A DNA stretch of 64,000 nt from Akkermansia biwaensis (lineage in GTDB: Bacteria > Verrucomicrobiota > Verrucomicrobiia > Verrucomicrobiales > Akkermansiaceae). The stretch lies in contig NZ_AP025943.1 in assembly GCF_026072915.1 (NCBI RefSeq), positions 1,736,001 to 1,800,000 on the forward strand, given 5' to 3'. How positions within the stretch are numbered: position 1 is the first letter of the stretch; each line of letters starts with the position of its first letter. Positions 63,222 to 64,000 of the stretch are shown here, one piece after another. A program made the position numbers and the translations under genes. Below the pieces are notes generated by a model, which did not search any database, was not told where the DNA came from, and saw nothing but the letters and a program-made list of their open reading frames with translations.

Positions 63222-64000
63222 TTAGCCGAGCCTGGAGAGGCTGGCATGCACGGCTTCCACCGTGCGGTCAATGTCTTCTTCCGTATGGGCCAGGGAGATG
63301 AATCCCGTTTCATAGGGGGAAGGGGCAAAGTAAACACCCTGTTCCAGCATGTTCCAGAAGAAGGGTTTGAAGAGGGCCTTGGAGGCTTTCTGGGCTGTGT
63401 CCAGGTCATAGACTTCCTCTTCCGTGAAGAAGAGGCAGAACATGGAGCCTGCGCGGTGGAAGGTGTAGTTCCTGCCGTGTTTCCGGATGGCTTCCCGGAT
63501 GCCTGCCTCCAGCCGTGCCCCCAGTTGCTCCAGGCGGTCATAGGCGTTTCCTTCCAGCAGTTCCCGGAGCTGCGCCAGTCCCGCCGCCATGGCCACGGGG
63601 TTTCCGGAGAGGGTCCCAGCCTGGTACACGGAGCCCAGCGGGGAAAGGCAGTCCATGATTTCAGCCCGGCCTCCGAAGGCGCCCACGGGAAGGCCGCCGC
63701 CGATGACCTTGCCCATGCAGGTGAGGTCCGGCGTGATGCCGTGAAGCTGCTGGACGCCGCCGGGGGCGACGCGGAAGCCCGTCATGACTTCGTCAAAGAT
63801 GAGCAGGGAGTCATACTGGCGGGTGATTTTCCTCAGGAAGTGGAGGAAGCCGTTTTGAGGGAAGTAGAGGCCGGCGTTGGCGGGGAAGGGTTCCAGGATG
63901 ACGGCGGCAATGTCCCGGCCATGGAGTTCAAAGGCTTTTTTGACGGCTTCCCGGTCGTTGTACGGTACGGTGATGGTGAGCTGCGTCATTTCCCGGGGAA
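63222..64000 (-). CDS. hemL: Glutamate-1-semialdehyde 2,1-aminomutase, N-terminus cut by window edge
   Basis: The frame stays open to the right edge, so about 259 C-terminal residues of roughly 430 are visible. The PLP Lys is in GKVIGGGLPVGAFGG; FDEVMTGFRVAPGGVQQLHG, YQAGTLSGNPVAMAAGLAQL and YFAPSPYETGFISLAHTEED are typical of HemL. It turns glutamate-1-semialdehyde into 5-aminolevulinate, the precursor of haem and cobalamin in the C5 pathway. Confidence 0.93.
   Translation of the reverse strand, partial: PREMTQLTITVPYNDREAVKKAFELHGRDIAAVILEPFPANAGLYFPQNGFLHFLRKITRQYDSLLIFDEVMTGFRVAPGGVQQLHGITPDLTCMGKVIGGGLPVGAFGGRAEIMDCLSPLGSVYQAGTLSGNPVAMAAGLAQLRELLEGNAYDRLEQLGARLEAGIREAIRKHGRNYTFHRAGSMFCLFFTEEEVYDLDTAQKASKALFKPFFWNMLEQGVYFAPSPYETGFISLAHTEEDIDRTVEAVHASLSRLG

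Overview
The window reads as chromosomal DNA of a Verrucomicrobiota gut commensal, most probably Akkermansia. This is an inference from three things: three proteins with PEP-CTERM tails (exosortase-type sorting signals ending in Arg-rich tracts), a set of secreted mucin-directed hydrolases (sialate O-acetylesterase, SGNH esterase, two sulfatases), and moderately GC-rich coding DNA with AT-rich gaps. I see no rRNA, tRNA, CRISPR array, insertion sequence or prophage.

Layout. 1-3659: minus-strand run of envelope genes (TPR protein cut by the left edge, M23 peptidase, lipoprotein) with CoaC and an orphan RelE-like protein. 3770-5863: ECF sigma factor, single-pass anti-sigma-like protein and a PDZ protein with a dead trypsin fold. 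5897-8881: purF and purM. 8996-12928: DoxX protein, SGNH hydrolase, sialate esterase and a membrane protein. 13151-14965: DEAD-box helicase. 15216-28428: surface and secreted island with three PEP-CTERM proteins, two sulfatases, a chlamydial-Pmp-like repeat protein and a GYF/DUF805 membrane protein. 28976-33453: glycine cleavage genes gcvT-gcvH-gcvP. 33528-40036: YchF, a D,D-carboxypeptidase, a secreted unknown, DprA, a GT4 glycosyltransferase and an ELM1-like protein. 40138-45813: QueG, ribosomal proteins S13-S11-S4, a HAD phosphatase and two beta-barrel paralogues. 45810-57452: GNAT, pyruvate kinase, CinA, DnaB, RlmN, FtsY, NusB, RibH, RibBA and GlnRS. 57910-64000: zinc-ribbon/HEAT membrane protein, sugar transporter, ankyrin protein and HemL cut by the right edge.

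How they work together. The 9620-28428 genes look like a host-glycan toolkit: esterases strip acetyl groups, sulfatases strip sulfate, and PEP-CTERM or repeat proteins are exported to the envelope. The sigma/anti-sigma/PDZ trio looks like an envelope-stress circuit. The rest is housekeeping metabolism and information processing.

Most interesting signal. Two PEP-CTERM genes (18328-19131 and 27649-28428) are each preceded, at almost the same distance, by a 15-16 bp element that recurs in exact inverted orientation 167 or 210 bp further upstream. The small difference between the two element types is kept in both arms of each pair. This is the architecture of an invertible (phase-variable) promoter, although a paired operator is also possible. 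Other oddities are a NusB with about 150 extra residues, an S11 with an acidic Ala/Pro-rich N-terminal extension, a sugar porter with about 155 residues inserted in one periplasmic loop, two short tandem-repeat tracts and a structured gap near 57.6 kb.
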